A DNA stretch of 64,000 nt from Sweltsa coloradensis (taxonomy: Eukaryota; Arthropoda; Insecta; Plecoptera; Chloroperlidae), in assembly GCA_024449915.1 (NCBI GenBank), contig JAMZAV010000052.1, forward strand, positions 1 to 64,000. Reading direction: 5' to 3'. A program made the position numbers and the translations under genes. The notes below the pieces were generated by a model. The model was given only the letters and a program-made list of their open reading frames with translations. It did not search any database and had not been told where the DNA came from. Below are positions 32,280-47,200 of this stretch, piece by piece; positions within the stretch are counted from its first letter, which is position 1, and the number at the start of each line of letters is the position of its first letter.

Positions 32280-35200
32280 CTGGAAATCAAACATGAAAAT
32301 TAGCAATTGAGTAATGTTATGAGAAATCAACAAGTGTGATTTAAGTTAAATAAACACTCATCATATTTTACATGTTTTGCTCAGCTAGGCAGCACTTAGT
32401 TAATTAATCTCTTTGTTCATAAATAAGTTCCAATGATTCACCACATAAAACATCATAACGAAAAGGTATTTTAATAGATTGTGAATAAATGATGAAATCA
32501 CATATAGGCCTAAAATTGGAAGAAGTAGGGTGGCCTTAAAATCAAGACCATCCCATAAGTAATATACATAAGTAGGTATATTTCCAGTAAAATTAATGTA
32601 ATAATGGTTATCATAACTATTATGCTGTTGTTTATAACCAATATTATGCTGTTTACTTACAAAACAGAACAGGAACACAGTTAATACTTTGGTGCAAGAA
32701 AAATGTGTTGGAATGCATTTTAGAAATAGTATGACTACATGAATAAACATGAAACAGAGTATGTAATAAATCTATTGATATAGATGAGTTCATTTGCTAC
32801 TCAAAATATCGTATAGAACCATAACAAAAAAATGATAATGGAAACTGCAAAGTGTAATTTGCCTGTTTCAAGGATCTAAGTACTCTAATACATGTTTGTT
32901 TAACTCAAGAAAAAACTAGTCAACCTACTGTAGCAACACATGGGGCAACAATATACATACTATTTAATATAAATAATTACTTTATTACATTTCTAAAACT
33001 CTACATTACTTCATAGCACTACTACAAATTAACAGCAGTACAACAATTGATCATCAATCAACAAAAACAATCTGCAACTTCTATCAAACTCATTAAACTG
33101 ATAAATCTCAACTTATACTCAACATTAGCTTCACTACTACCAAACAAATCGGCATGGTAACTACCGAGTTATAATACCACAATATTGTTATCAACAGTAG
33201 TAACTAAATTAAATCATGCGAAATGAAACAAAATATGCTTCAAAATGTTTCTTTAGGGAGTGAAAACAAAAATCAAATGGGAACCAACCTGAATGTTTGT
33301 GAAGCAGCGACAAAAAGGGAATCAGTCCTGGGCTGACATACAGGTGGAACCTAAATTCAACCAATTCAAAAAATGTAAGACACACTACAAAAAAACAGGA
33401 GCATACTAGGGTATCAAATTATAAACCATGCATGTTACAACCAAAACATGGCAAAGAAAAACAAAACTTGTTGAAATAATACTCATTTTAATAACAAACA
33501 ACATTAATGCAGGGAAGGTAATAAGTATGAACAATGTTCATGCAGGGACGGTCATAAGTATGAACAATGTTCATGCAGGGACAGTCTTTAGCACACACTT
33601 ACCGGCAACCATTTTACTTTTCTCCATCACTTGTTTTGCAAGGATTTGGTTAAGCTGCAATAAATGTTCTCGCTGACGCTTCTCCGCTTGGACTTTCTTC
33701 TTCAATGTTGACGTCTGTTCATCCTCCACGTTTTGGTCTGCCAAAAGATAGTCCACATACTTTAAGAAATGCAATCCACTCTATAGCTTTTATACTAAAC
33801 TTAAAACAGGGTCTAGAACAATTGATAGATATTAATTGTTGGCTAGTATCAAAATAATGTCACTTTTCCAAGAACTTGAGTAAGCAATACGGATACTACT
33901 AAATACAAAAGGAATGCAGGTAACCAGTGAAGGAACTATTACTTACTGTCTGATTTATGTTCATCTGATTTATTAGCATTTATTAATATTTTTGTCCGAT
34001 TTGTTTTCATAATTAAATACTACAATCATTATATTTGATGGAAATCAATTACACATACGGGAGTGTTTCCCGATTAATGAAATTGAGAAAAACATTCATT
34101 ATACTTAAAAATATGTAATGTTTCAGTATTATTACAAATTGAAATATTTAATTTAAACTAGAGATGTTAAAAATAAACACTAGCCAGTGAAAAGTTTCTC
34201 ACCATTAACTTCTGATGCTGAGGTTGATGTTTCAGACAGCATTTTCCTAATTGATTCTGCCTTTCTTAGCCTCTGCTCTTGTTCCTCGGCCGACATCTCT
34301 GGGACCTGATGAGAAAAAATATAGTGATTAGCTGCAATAATATTACAAAGTTATTGTTACAACTTGTCCTTGTAAGTGAAATAAAGATGAACTTCCATTT
34401 TTGTAACTTAGAAACTTTTAATAGTGCAAAACAAATGTTTTGGGTAACTTGTATCTTCTCTTGTCAATATGCGACTAAAATAAAATAATAAAACATAATA
34501 AAATAGGTAAAAATAACTCTGCTTATCCTTATAGTATAAACTAGAATATCATAAACATTGTTACAACAAGTATAATATAAAATATATACTTTTTCATGTG
34601 TACTAGTTGACATTTAAAGGAGTCATTTCGTTTAAAAATGTATTGATAAATGATAACGACACTTACATCAATTTGCGCACCCCACAACTGAAATAGATAG
34701 ATAGATGTCTATACGTATTTAATCCTAGTTAGGCCAAAGATCCGAGTGAAATATTCAAGTTGTACACACCTGCTCAGGGATGTATCTTTCAGGAATTAGT
34801 ATCTTGTTGGGAGTCCCCAAGATATTGTCGATCGTGTTCTCGTTGTACTTGAAGTCCTTGTGGCTCATCGTAGACCGGACAACGTCCGGGGCGTTCAGGC
34901 GAGGTCTCAGTGCACGCTCCATGTCGAGGTCATCTCGGGAGCGAGCGGACCCCTAGAAGACAAAATGAACGTCATCGACAGGTTCCTATAATCTTGCCAA
35001 AAACCTATCCAAACCAGAATAAATGCAGCAAGAAAAAATATTTTAAGTAGTAATTATATTCAAATAATGCTTATGCTACACGTTTCCTCACAAAGTGAGT
35101 AGGTCGTAAGACTTGATCTAGTATCTATGTAATTAGATTTATTTAGTTGTCCTCCTTTGTAAATCAGTTTTTATAGCTGAATAGGATAGACGTTAAATAA

Positions 35201-38200
35201 ATAATAAATAATAAATAAAATAAATTCATTTACTGGAACTACCTAAATATTTGTTCCAATCATCAAAACTTTAATCACTTTATGAAAAAATGCTGATGAC
35301 AACATAATTTTACTAATTATTCTATGTTCAAAGATTTTTGGTACAGAAGTAGGCCTACACTTAAATTTTAATGATTACCTAATTCTTACCACTGCTTTAA
35401 AAATGAAATTACTTTATTCATTACTACCTTTTTCCGTCAATTATTACATAATGTAGTATTTAACAAAATTACGTAACACAAAACAAACAAACAAGCAAAA
35501 TTACGTAAAAATGTACATGTTATATTAATTTTGAGGTGTTCGAGTGAGTGGTTAACTTTTATATCACTATCTTATTCTACCACAGGGTCTGAGTCAGTTG
35601 TAAGAAAGATGTTCAGCTTATCGGCATGGAAAGTAGATACAATACAATCTAATTAATTATCACAAAATCAGGATTAATCATGCTAAGGGAAGGAAGTATG
35701 ACCTGGGTATTAGTTATTTTAAGATATCAGAAACACTAGCAAAAAGCAGATGTACCACACCCTGAGATAGAGAGACACTAGTTAATACCATAATTGATAA
35801 CGTAGAATCTACGTCGTATAAAGGTCTTCCGCTTGAAACAGTGTGGTGTCTTCGTTTCTCTTTCGGTACAACCCTCTTCTGTGGTAACTCATCTCTCATT
35901 GTTGCCATCTCCATTACAATCGCTCGGGCTGCTTCGCTCTTAAAGACCGGACTGAGTTGAGGTGAGTCCGAGTTGTAGTTGACTCCGAACAGCTGTTCGT
36001 GGGCCGAGAGGCCTCGGCTAGAGCTCGGGCTGGCGGTGCGCACACTGTCACCACTACTGCTACCACCACTTCCACTCTCAAACTGTATGGTAGGTGGGAA
36101 GGGGCAAAACAAATAAAATAAATAATAAAGAAAGGGTGAACATAATAAAGAATTTAAAAAAGTAGGGATTGCAAACATAATAATGGGTTGGAATATTGTT
36201 CCAATAAATATGAAACAATGATCAAATTAAAAAAAAATATTTTGAACTTAAAATGGAAAGGAATCGGACGTAAGCAGCCAGCACTAAAAACTGAGCCAAT
36301 GGTTGCATATGGACTAATGCATTATTCAACATAAATAAACTATAATGGGGACATCATGACATTGTAAAGTACCATAGTGTAGATATCCCAGTCATGTTAT
36401 AGATTGAACACTGTTAGTACATAATTGAGGGGCCGCGAGTATAAACCGTGTAACTGACAAATAATCGATCTGAGAAACGAGCAGTCGCGCGCTGCCGGTA
36501 AAGCTAGAAGCCACACGTAGACTACTGCAAGCTATTACATATTCGTTCACTGTGGCACTATCTGTGTGCAGATTGGTAAACTAGGAAGTGTTTTATGACT
36601 TCAAATAGAACGGTACGTCCACGGCTGGCCGCGCAAGCATAAACCGTGTAACAAACGTTACAGGGTTTATGCTCGCGGCCCCTCAATTATCATTATTATT
36701 TATTTTTCTTTCTTGGTGCGTTTTGTTTCATTATTATGGAATGAGTCGCATACTACGAAATAAATAACGGCAGAACTGCTCACAAATAACAACCAATAAC
36801 TTTTGATTTTCATTAAAAAAATAGACTGAAAATTACTAAATTACAAAATCTTATTAGGGCCTATATAACCAAGGTATTACAAAAACCAATGGTACTGATA
36901 AACAGAAACATCCCATAAAATGTGGCTACTGACCCTGACTCGATGCCTCGCGATCATGAGGTTCCGGAGCGCCGTGTGGCTGTCCCCCCGGAGTGCTGGG
37001 TCTCGCACAGGTGGGGGTGGGGGTTGTTGGTACCCGACCCTCCCCCGACTTCCGAAACCTCGAGGTAGCGACATGGATCTTTGGAACTGCATCAACACTG
37101 GGTCGTCCTCGTAACCCAACATCTGGTCTTCTTCCAAGACACGATCCAACGGCTGCTTCTAGGATAAAACCAGAGTATGTGTGAGTGATGTAAAGCTATG
37201 CGTACAAGTGTAGTGACTCACTCTGACATAAATGGTGTAGGCTTTAGTATCGGGTTTATAAATAAGTATGGGAAAGTGGTTTAATATTTTTTCTACGGAT
37301 CAAATCAATCATATGGCAATGCCAAGCTGGTTCACCTCGAGTCTCCACCAGGATCGCATGATCGGGGAGTGACCACAGGACTCTTTACATTTTGGTTCCA
37401 GTGGAATTTAGACATGGCGGTGACCAAACGTCGATCGTCCTGCACTATGGTGGGAATTCTGTCACCCCCCACAACAATAATGCACTGCCGCCAAGATGTT
37501 GTTAAATTCCTATTTTATCAACGTAAAGACAACAGCTGTGGTCACACCCTGATTGTTCTGCGCTCGGGTGGGAAATTAGTTTGCCCATTGCCCATTGGTA
37601 TAATTATACAGCATAATTATAAATAAGATCAAAAGTAATTTACTTATTTGAGGAAATTTACAAAATACAGAATACAGCATTCAGGAATGGAAATTCATCG
37701 ACAAATTCAAACATCAGCCACTTAAATTAAAATTCTTGAAATTAGCTTCTTCATTATGGATTTATTGCACACTTATTTCAACTCAAGTAAAAGAATTGAC
37801 AAAATTCATACATTAACTAATTTAAATTCAGGATTCCAAAAGTAAACACCAATCAATTGTAATTCCATACCTCTATCATCTGTGGGTCTTCGGGTATTGG
37901 TATACGCTTTGGTGGACTGCTACCGTTGGTGATGGGGATGCCGATATTACCGCTTCGATCTCGCTCTTTCTGACGCCGCTCGGACTCTCGCTTCACAATA
38001 CGAACAGTCTTGATCTCCTGAGGCTTCTCTCGGGGAATTATGCCTAATGACAACACGATTTAAAATTAAAAATACAAAATTGTAAAACACGGTACATGTC
38101 AATTTTTCAATTCTTTTTACAAAGGGCAGACAATTTTTAGTATAAGATAAACAACCAAAATTTACTTCAATTATTTTATTTCAATAATTAGTATTGCTGT

Positions 38201-41200
38201 TAAATAGTATTAATAAATTATGTAATTTGAACTTTGTTACCTAATTCATTTGAGACAAAACTTGTGTAATTATTAATTAGGTACCGGTATGATAAAATAC
38301 TTTTTTTTAAAGAAAACATTGGATTCAGTCTGAATTAAATATTTATTTTATTATGGAAATTGATTATAATACATTCATCCACTGTTTGTTACAAATATGT
38401 ACAAAATTATGATTTAGAAATAAGCTAAACTAACTTTAATCATGTTATTTATTAGTGCTAACAATCTAAACATAAGACAACTAACCTAGCTTGCTTACTA
38501 ACATAATGCATACTATCTTTAGATCTTCAGATGATGAAGAAATAATTTGAACTTAAACGATCAGTAGGTATTATATAGCCTAATCAGGACTTACTTGGGT
38601 ATAAATCTGAAAGTACTGAAACTATTTCCTGAAAGTAATTCATGTTTATGTGTAGGGCCTAGGTACTTAGTTAAAACTTATAACGCTGCTCGTTAAAAAT
38701 AACAAAGAGTAATACCTTCACTAAATTAAATTCTTGATAGGAAGAATTGAATGGAATATAATATAATAAGACATACCAGCATTGTCGAGTACACACTGAC
38801 TGTTAACTATTACGTACCCTGTACTAGTAAATCCAACTAATGAAACGTATGCATTTGTTTCATACTTTATGGAAGCGTGATGAAAGTACAACTGCTGCCA
38901 TCTAAACTGCAAGTACAAGTGAAGAGTAATACCTGAAACTGTCATTTGCCAGTTGTCCCAACGATAGAATACCCTAAAGTAAAAACTGATGTAATTTCTT
39001 TTAAGTAGTGCAGCTCATTTGCATAAACACAACAAAACAATTAACACTTCCTTCTAGCTTTCCACTCCGTGACATAGCTGGTATGACATACATGATAAAT
39101 TAGCATCTTTTAGAGCATTTAAGCTTGTTCAAATAAGCTTGATAAAAATGTTGACCTTGAAAACACTGGTAGTGCAGACAACGTTTGGCTCAGTTAACAG
39201 TTACAGTTTTACGTGACGCTAGATACAGACTGTCTTTGTTATCTTGAAGTCACTCATGTGAGAAACACACAGCCTACTTTCTACCATACGCTGAATGTTA
39301 TTGTTAATGTAAGTACTAGACACCAAAATTTATCACTAACAGTATTTGTCCAAAGAAAAACTACACCTTTGTGCTGCTCTTATGTGGCACACCATTTTAC
39401 GAATATAACATTACGGAATGAATTACTAGGATTGTTTACAAAATGAAAATATATACTAATTCATACAAAGAACACTATTTGAACTTTTTAACCAAGTTTT
39501 GAAACTTGTTCACTCATGTACATTTGAGCTACCTAACCAAGTTTGATATTATGTAGCAGGGTTTAAAATTAATAATATTATAAATTTACATACATATTTT
39601 AATTGTACTCTTTCTGCTGATGGGATTTAATTCATACAGTACTGAATTCTATCATACATTTGAGCTGGACTTATTGAAAATAGAGGGATTATTAGTACCA
39701 ATATTATGTTAAGTATTACTTATGTTCAATGGCAAGGACAAGTAAAATTAATTTAATAAGCACTGTTGTTAGTATTTAATAACTAATGCACATTACTTAT
39801 ATACGTCTTTGTTAACAAGCAAACAACAGGTACAAAGCTTCGTGCTTTAGTAAATAAGAACACACAAATATTATCACACCATGCAAGAACAGTGATGAGA
39901 TGGTTACACGATATTCTTGTGAGGGGAGCGACTGAAAACCTACCGTAGAACCTCTTCATCCGATCATCAGCCTCGCTGATGTCGAGCTGGTATTGTCCAG
40001 TACCGTTGAGCAAGGCCTCCTCTGAAGGCGGCGGAGGGGGTGGTGGGGGGTAGTCGGGGGGTAGCTCCGGGGGTACCGGGAGGGGAGGGGGGACCTCTTC
40101 GTCGGGGGCCTCATATTCACTCGGGTCTGCCGAGGAAACAAGAGTCAAGCGTACACAACGTGCGGGAAATAGAAGAGTAGTTACAACACAAGTTATCACA
40201 CAGCAAGGCAACAAACAATAAGGCACACACATGTTATGATAAAACAACAAAAGATACGTACATTCTTGTAAAGCTAATCAATAGCGAGTCACTGTTGTGG
40301 ACTATAGGAATTATCTTGTTACAAATGCCAACATGTTAGAAACATAGATTGACATGAAAAGGATATTTGATTGAATCACTACTTAAAAACCTACTACGTA
40401 ACACTGCCATGATGGCAGGGCATACATGGCAGGGTGTAATAAAACCGAGACATACCTAGATCAAATAAGTGATAAAGCAGTGAAATCATAGTTAAATTTA
40501 CTACCCATAAAACCTTAATTTGTAAATACAAATTACTAGAACCTTAAAGATAAGTACATGAAAAGGAAATTCTTTTGGGACATCACAAAAATGATTGTAT
40601 TATCTATGGGGCTTCTTATGGAGAATCGAACCTAAATAAATATACTTCATTAGTCCCTCTATTCTTTTATAAACACATTCCTGATCATATTGTTGCATAA
40701 ACATTATTTTACTCTCATGTTTTGTAACTTTGTTGCATATCCAATTTTTATATATTTGTTTATTGTTCATCACCATAATTATTTGTTAGTTTGTAGGTAC
40801 AGTATAATACTAATGTAATTTTAGTTTTTACTTTATTTATTGGATGAGCGTAGCGAGCGAAGCGAAGATTCCATTTCACTACACTGGAGAAAAAATCCGG
40901 AATGTTTTTTTTTTTTTTTTTTTTTCTGTATTTTTGGCTGTTTGTAACTTGATTCCGGCTAAACCAATACTCAATTGCGATGAAATTTTAGGGGGCCTTC
41001 GAAATCTTGAACTTAGAACTGCCAACATTTGAGCAGCAATCAAAAATTATTTTATGAAAATCACAAATTACGATATCATTTTTGAAATAATTCTTCGAGT
41101 CCTGTAATCTACATGAATTATCTTTTAAATGATTTTACAAACATTAATTTGAATGAAAAGATATTTGTTGAAATTTGAAAACAACGAAAACTTGTCCATG

Positions 41201-44200
41201 ATCAGGATATGCGGGTTTTGTTATAAAACAATCTTTCCTAATAAACACGTGAATGTTTATCCATGAAATATTTTTTAACACACCTTAATTTAATAATTTG
41301 TATAATTCTAGAAATTAATAGTACGAAAAGGAATCTTGGAATACATTAATTGTTATGAATTATCATGTTTTAGGATTTTCCTAATAAAATTCGTTAAAAA
41401 AATATAAGATAAATTATTTTTTATTAATTATTTATTTACAAAAATATTTCGTCTCATTTGTACTTTTTTCATCAACAATTTATAAATTGTTTATTTTACA
41501 CATATAGTCATGCCAATTACGTATGTACAGAAATATAGGGATTTACTTTTTTATTACTTATATTTATATTATATTGTCTATTAATTGTCTATGTATGGTA
41601 CTTGTTACTCGTCACTCTTTTATAAATAAATAAAAATAAAATATTGTTTTGTGTGAATCACGTTACTGAAATAAATCATTGCAATGACTCATTATTATTA
41701 AAGAACATACTTTAACTATGTGATCATAATCTATTAAATGATTGAAGTGATACCAGACCCACACAATTTATATAGTGTAATTAAAATATTATATTTCACA
41801 ACAGATCAAATAATTATTACAAAATAGTATTTATTTAGGGATACATAAACAAAGTTACTCACATTTGCTTTGTCATACACAAAACAAAACAACTCAAGAA
41901 TACAATAATACATGCACAGAATCGTGCAATTATTGGACAAAAACAGCACATACTGAGGTACCTACTTATGTTTTGTACACAGTATACACATGCCATAGCA
42001 AAAACTAAAAAACAAAACAATAAGACATGCAACAACAAACTGTCAGAATAAGGCCATGAGGCCTTGGCTTTTGGCAGTACCGAAAATTGATGCATATAAT
42101 AGCTGCACCTCACTTTTTGAACCTGATGTTTGAAATGTACCTGATGAATATATTTGCATGAATATAGTAGGGCTGTGCGAGACTCGAAATTTCGAGCCGA
42201 GATCGAGCACGTCAACATTCTCGCTCGCTCGCTCGTGTGATTTTTTTTATGCTCGAAAATTCGAGTCTCGAAATGACTCTAGAATTGTTCGAGAACGAAC
42301 GAAAATACGGCCTCGGCGGCGTAATATTCCATATTATGACGCGCTCTGCAACATTCTTCACGTCGACAGCGAACAGCTGACTGGTAATGGGCATTGCGCA
42401 GGCGCAGGCCACTCGATGCTTTCGCTTTGACGCCGTGCCCGGTGCGCACCGACACTGCGCATGTCTCCAAAGAACTCGGATAAAGACATGCCAACCTCTT
42501 CTTTGGTCTAATATCGATATGTCACAAGGCTGCAAGTTGTTTAGCGTCTGTCATTCCGTTAACGACTGAATCAATTTGAAATGTATATATTATGCGACGG
42601 ACCTATGTTTTTTTTACTTTCCGTATTATTTGAAGAAATTAGTGTTCCCAATATGTGTTTTAAAATTTAATACAATTTGCAGGTAAAGCGCAATTGAAAT
42701 ACGAGGTGAAATGAACATAGTTATGACTGCCTTAACCCTACTTATTGTGTAATGGCCCACAGCAACTTAGAGCATTAATTCAATGCACAAGGATGTGAGC
42801 TGAACTACTGCTGGCCTAGGCCTAGCTAGCCCTACAAGGCTAGGCCTAGAGGCCCCCTGCAACTTACCTTAAAGGCTTCTAGGGCCTAGCTAGGCCCACC
42901 CTAGGCCTTGCCTAGGGCCAAAAATAATATTGTTCTTTGAACTTCAAATAGAAAGAACACAATTGTTAATAGTAGAGGCAATTTAGAAATGAGCTTAGGC
43001 CTAGGCTAGCTTAGCCTAAGCAGTAAGCCTATGATTAAAATGATTTTAGATTAATGTTTTATCAATTGGCAGGCCCAACACTGTAATAACATATTGAAAA
43101 TTTTGTGTTTATAACATCGTGACAAAATGTATACCAGCATTTGTGGTAAATTAAATTTTGGTCTGCTCGCTCGAATCTCGCTCGAAAATCAAGCAAAAGA
43201 CCAAATACTCGCTCGATCTCGCTCGACTACAAAAATCTCTGCTCGCACAGCCCTAGAATATAGTATTATAAGAATGGAGGTAACATTACCCTGGACCTCC
43301 ATATTCATTAGCAACGTATTAATTATAGTAGGAAATAGGGAATCGTGAATATCTGTTCTTATTATAGTCACAGACTCGGAGATAAACAATCAACTTGGTG
43401 GAAAAAAAAAATCAAATTGCGAATCACATGTTAGGATCACATCTGCAACCATTGTGATGAAGCTACATATCATTATTCAATCATTATCAATGCATCTAGT
43501 ATTTCAGGAGAAAAATATGTATCCAAACTTTGTGAGAAATGATGCCTTTTATGCATTGCACATTGCACTATTTCTCTAATTGACAGGGTAAAATTAACAC
43601 CATCTGTGGGACAAGATAAATTAAAAATGCTTTTGGTGGAAGTGCCAGGTTTAGGAATATATTGCCTCCTAGTAGACGGTAGTTCAGTCTGAATTGTATT
43701 GGGCAGTGTTAAAGAGTTTCTCTCTGCCACTTGTTTCCTAAAGTGTTTGGATTTCGATAGAATTGTAAATGTAAGTCATTGTATAGTTTTTAAGTCAGTC
43801 AAGATCATAAAAATTCAGTGGTATGTTTGTGTCTAGCTACGACATGCAGCATGCATCGTGTGAACAGCTCTTGACACCGGCATTGAATGGAAGGTTACGT
43901 TTAGGTTTGTTGCGTCATGCTACGACCGGTCATAATGATATTTACCTCTTCTCAGTTCAGTGTTCATGTAGAGTGGCGTGGTAGGCTGGGGTTCTGGGGG
44001 AGATGTCTTGATCCCCGGGGATGGTGGAGAGGGGTGCTGGGGGCTGGAGGGAGAGTCCAAACCACGGTCCAAGGTCACTAGAGAGTCCAGGTCTGTCTCG
44101 AGCCAGGTCGTATGGTGGCGCTTGCGGCCAGGAATGGCGCCAGCACCTAACAAAATGGTACCGGAAATATTCAACTTCTGATGTACTACCTACATACAGA

Positions 44201-47200
44201 ATGTTTGTTGAATAAAATGTCTAATGCTTTTTATGATTGTTTTTTTTGTCTCATTGAATGAAAATCATGGAATCACGTAGATTGAAGAAAAACATGAAAC
44301 CAGCCCTTTACTAGAGCTTGAAATAGATTATGTAGTTGAACAAACACAACATAAATTAATTAAATCCATAAAAAATTATAGTGAATTCTGGAAATGAAGT
44401 CATTTCAGGTTGTTCATTATAATTATGTAATGTGATATTATTTATGTTTTTAATCCTCGCAATTAATATATCAACACATTGAAAACACTTATAAAACTGA
44501 TAACGGTACATTATTCAACTATTTCTCCCGCACACTACCCGAACCCCAGTCAACAATGGTGGTATAATATTGTACGTACCCGAGACGCCTGTCGGTCCCG
44601 GTCGAATCTGCTGCACGAGGTTGTGAGACTTCTCGGTGAGGTGGCGCACCTGAATGCTCAGCTCCTGCCTCTGTCGCTGGAGGTCGCCTACCAACTGTTG
44701 CACTCGCCTCAGCTCTGCCTCCAGAGCGGCGGTGTTTGCTCCAGCCTGGGGAGACAGAGTTGCATTAAACATTAAGTTTTATTTCCAAACAAAATGATCA
44801 CATAATATTTCCATTTTACATAATATATTACAAGTCAGTCTTGACCCTTCATATAAATATAAATAAATAATACAAATACAAAGTTGTTTGCTATCTACTA
44901 ACAATTGAACTTTATCCTATCTGATCTTACTTACATGTAGTACAACTTTGGTGGACGTGCCGGGTACAAATTACCAAAAGCTCAAAACAGTTTTATTTTA
45001 TGGTGACTGTTACAAACATATTAATTAGGGCTGGGCTATGACATAAAGTTCAAATATCGATAATTGTCAAAAATTTCGATATCGATATCGATATATCGAA
45101 AGCAATACACGTATTTTAATATCCCCTCCCACATAACAGTTTGCAGTGAAATGAAAAAAAAAAGTATTTTCTAAACCATTGTATTTATTGATTAATTACA
45201 TTTGGGTGGTTATTAACTGATGAAACTTTTAATGAAGGGTATTTTTGTTATTACCGTATCGGTCCGAATATAGCGCGATGTTTTTTTCCGAAAATACAAT
45301 CTCAAAAACAGCACTCGCGTTATTTCCGCGCGCTTGCATTTGAAATAGCGCCTGGCTACCCGCAATACAACTCGCGCGCATCGGCTGCTGCGCTTCGCCC
45401 CGCCCACCCACTCGATGCCAGCCGAACTCGGGCGAACCTAGCCGACGGCCTCGACCAGACCAGCTGTCTGCTAGTCGTCGCACAGTTACTTGTCTTGATC
45501 ACGTCGTGACCTAGCTTGACCTACATGGACTTTGATCGTCGGGGTTGTCTATCTACGTTGCTAAGAGTCTACGTAACGTAATAATGAGTGATGATGAAGA
45601 AGGAGAAGATGAAATGGCTCAAGATGAACAAATGAAGACTGCTGATCGCGTGGAAAAGAAAGGTTCCTCTGCCTTACAAATCAGCAAGGAATTGCGAAGG
45701 AGCTACGACGTAAACTTCAAAACAATGAAGACCAGGAATCAGACTGGTGAACTGTGGACTGTGGTTGGCATATGTGAGCTTGTGCTTGGCCCTACCCTGT
45801 TAAAAACCATAGGCCTAGGCCCTAACATTGTTCAAAATGTTTTGTGGTAAGACGGACACGGCCGGCCGGCCGGCTGGTTATGCGCGCGCAGCGGGTGAAG
45901 GGGGGACGGACAAGTGTAGCGACGAGTGGTAAGGGGAGGAGATGAAAGGTGATGAGAACAAAAGTTTTAAAAGTTATAATATTTTTTCACAGGCAATTGA
46001 AACGTGGAACATTAGAAATCATAACTTGATTTTTGAAAAAAAATTTAAATTTTTTTTAGACTTTTATTTTATTTTTAAATTAATTACTTTTTTCGATATT
46101 TTTTCGATATTCAACCAAATATCGATATCGAAAAAATCGGCTCATATCGATATCGTATCGAAATATCGATTTCTTTGCCCAGCCCTAATATTAATAAACT
46201 TTAAATAAGTCTCGACTAATATTAATATTCTAAGTATTTCTATTGGATAGTAGGTGTAGAAATTCTGCCTAGAGAACTACATCACAACTCACCTTTATAC
46301 AAACATAATAATACTGTGTAACATTTTTGTTTTTAGCTGACCAAACTGCGAGGGAATAATACAATTAAATGAAACAGGATTAAAATTATCATTATAGCAA
46401 GTACTCACTGTACCTCGTTATTGGTGACCCCCCCTTAAAAATTGCCTTTGTGTCGTATTTTTTACCTTACATTACAATTTATAGTATTTACCTCTTTGTT
46501 AATAACTTATAACTAGCTTGCCAACATATTATATTTCATTATAAGGAACCTACAAAAGTACCAATAAGACAACATGGCATAGAGAATAGAGTGCTGTACC
46601 TGGTCGGCTGAGCGATGAAGCGCGGGATGCTGTAGAGATCCTCGTCGGCTGGCCTGCAGCTTCTGGCGAATCACTACGAGCTCCTGTTCCAAGCGTGCGT
46701 TCTCTGCAACCGTCTCCTCCAGTTTCTACAAGACAACACAATACATAGTGATCACGTTCAGATAGTAAGAAAAATAAAAACAAAATGTTTAAGATGAATT
46801 CAATGCCTATATGTGTTGGTGTTAAAAATAAAAAAAGTATTTGGAAAAAGAAAAGATAGTGGTAATTTTACATAAACAACAAGAAAATATATAATTATCT
46901 GCAAGAGATATTTTACCTACTCATGAATTAGGTAGGATATCATTTTTGGATAAGTAAGGTTCAAACCATCACCCTGTTGTGTCGGTAAGTTTCCAGAGTT
47001 GCAAAAACAAGTTCTCGTTCCCCATTGTAGCCAATTACTTAGATTTTTTATTTTTTTATTTTATTGGTTACTTAAAAATATTCTAACAATTAATTGCTAA
47101 AAATTCATTTGCAACTGAATAAAGCAATAATTATGTTTTCAACATTATGAAACCACTGAAACGCTTAAAACTCGCCGAGGTAAGAGAAGAGAGTAGTCGG

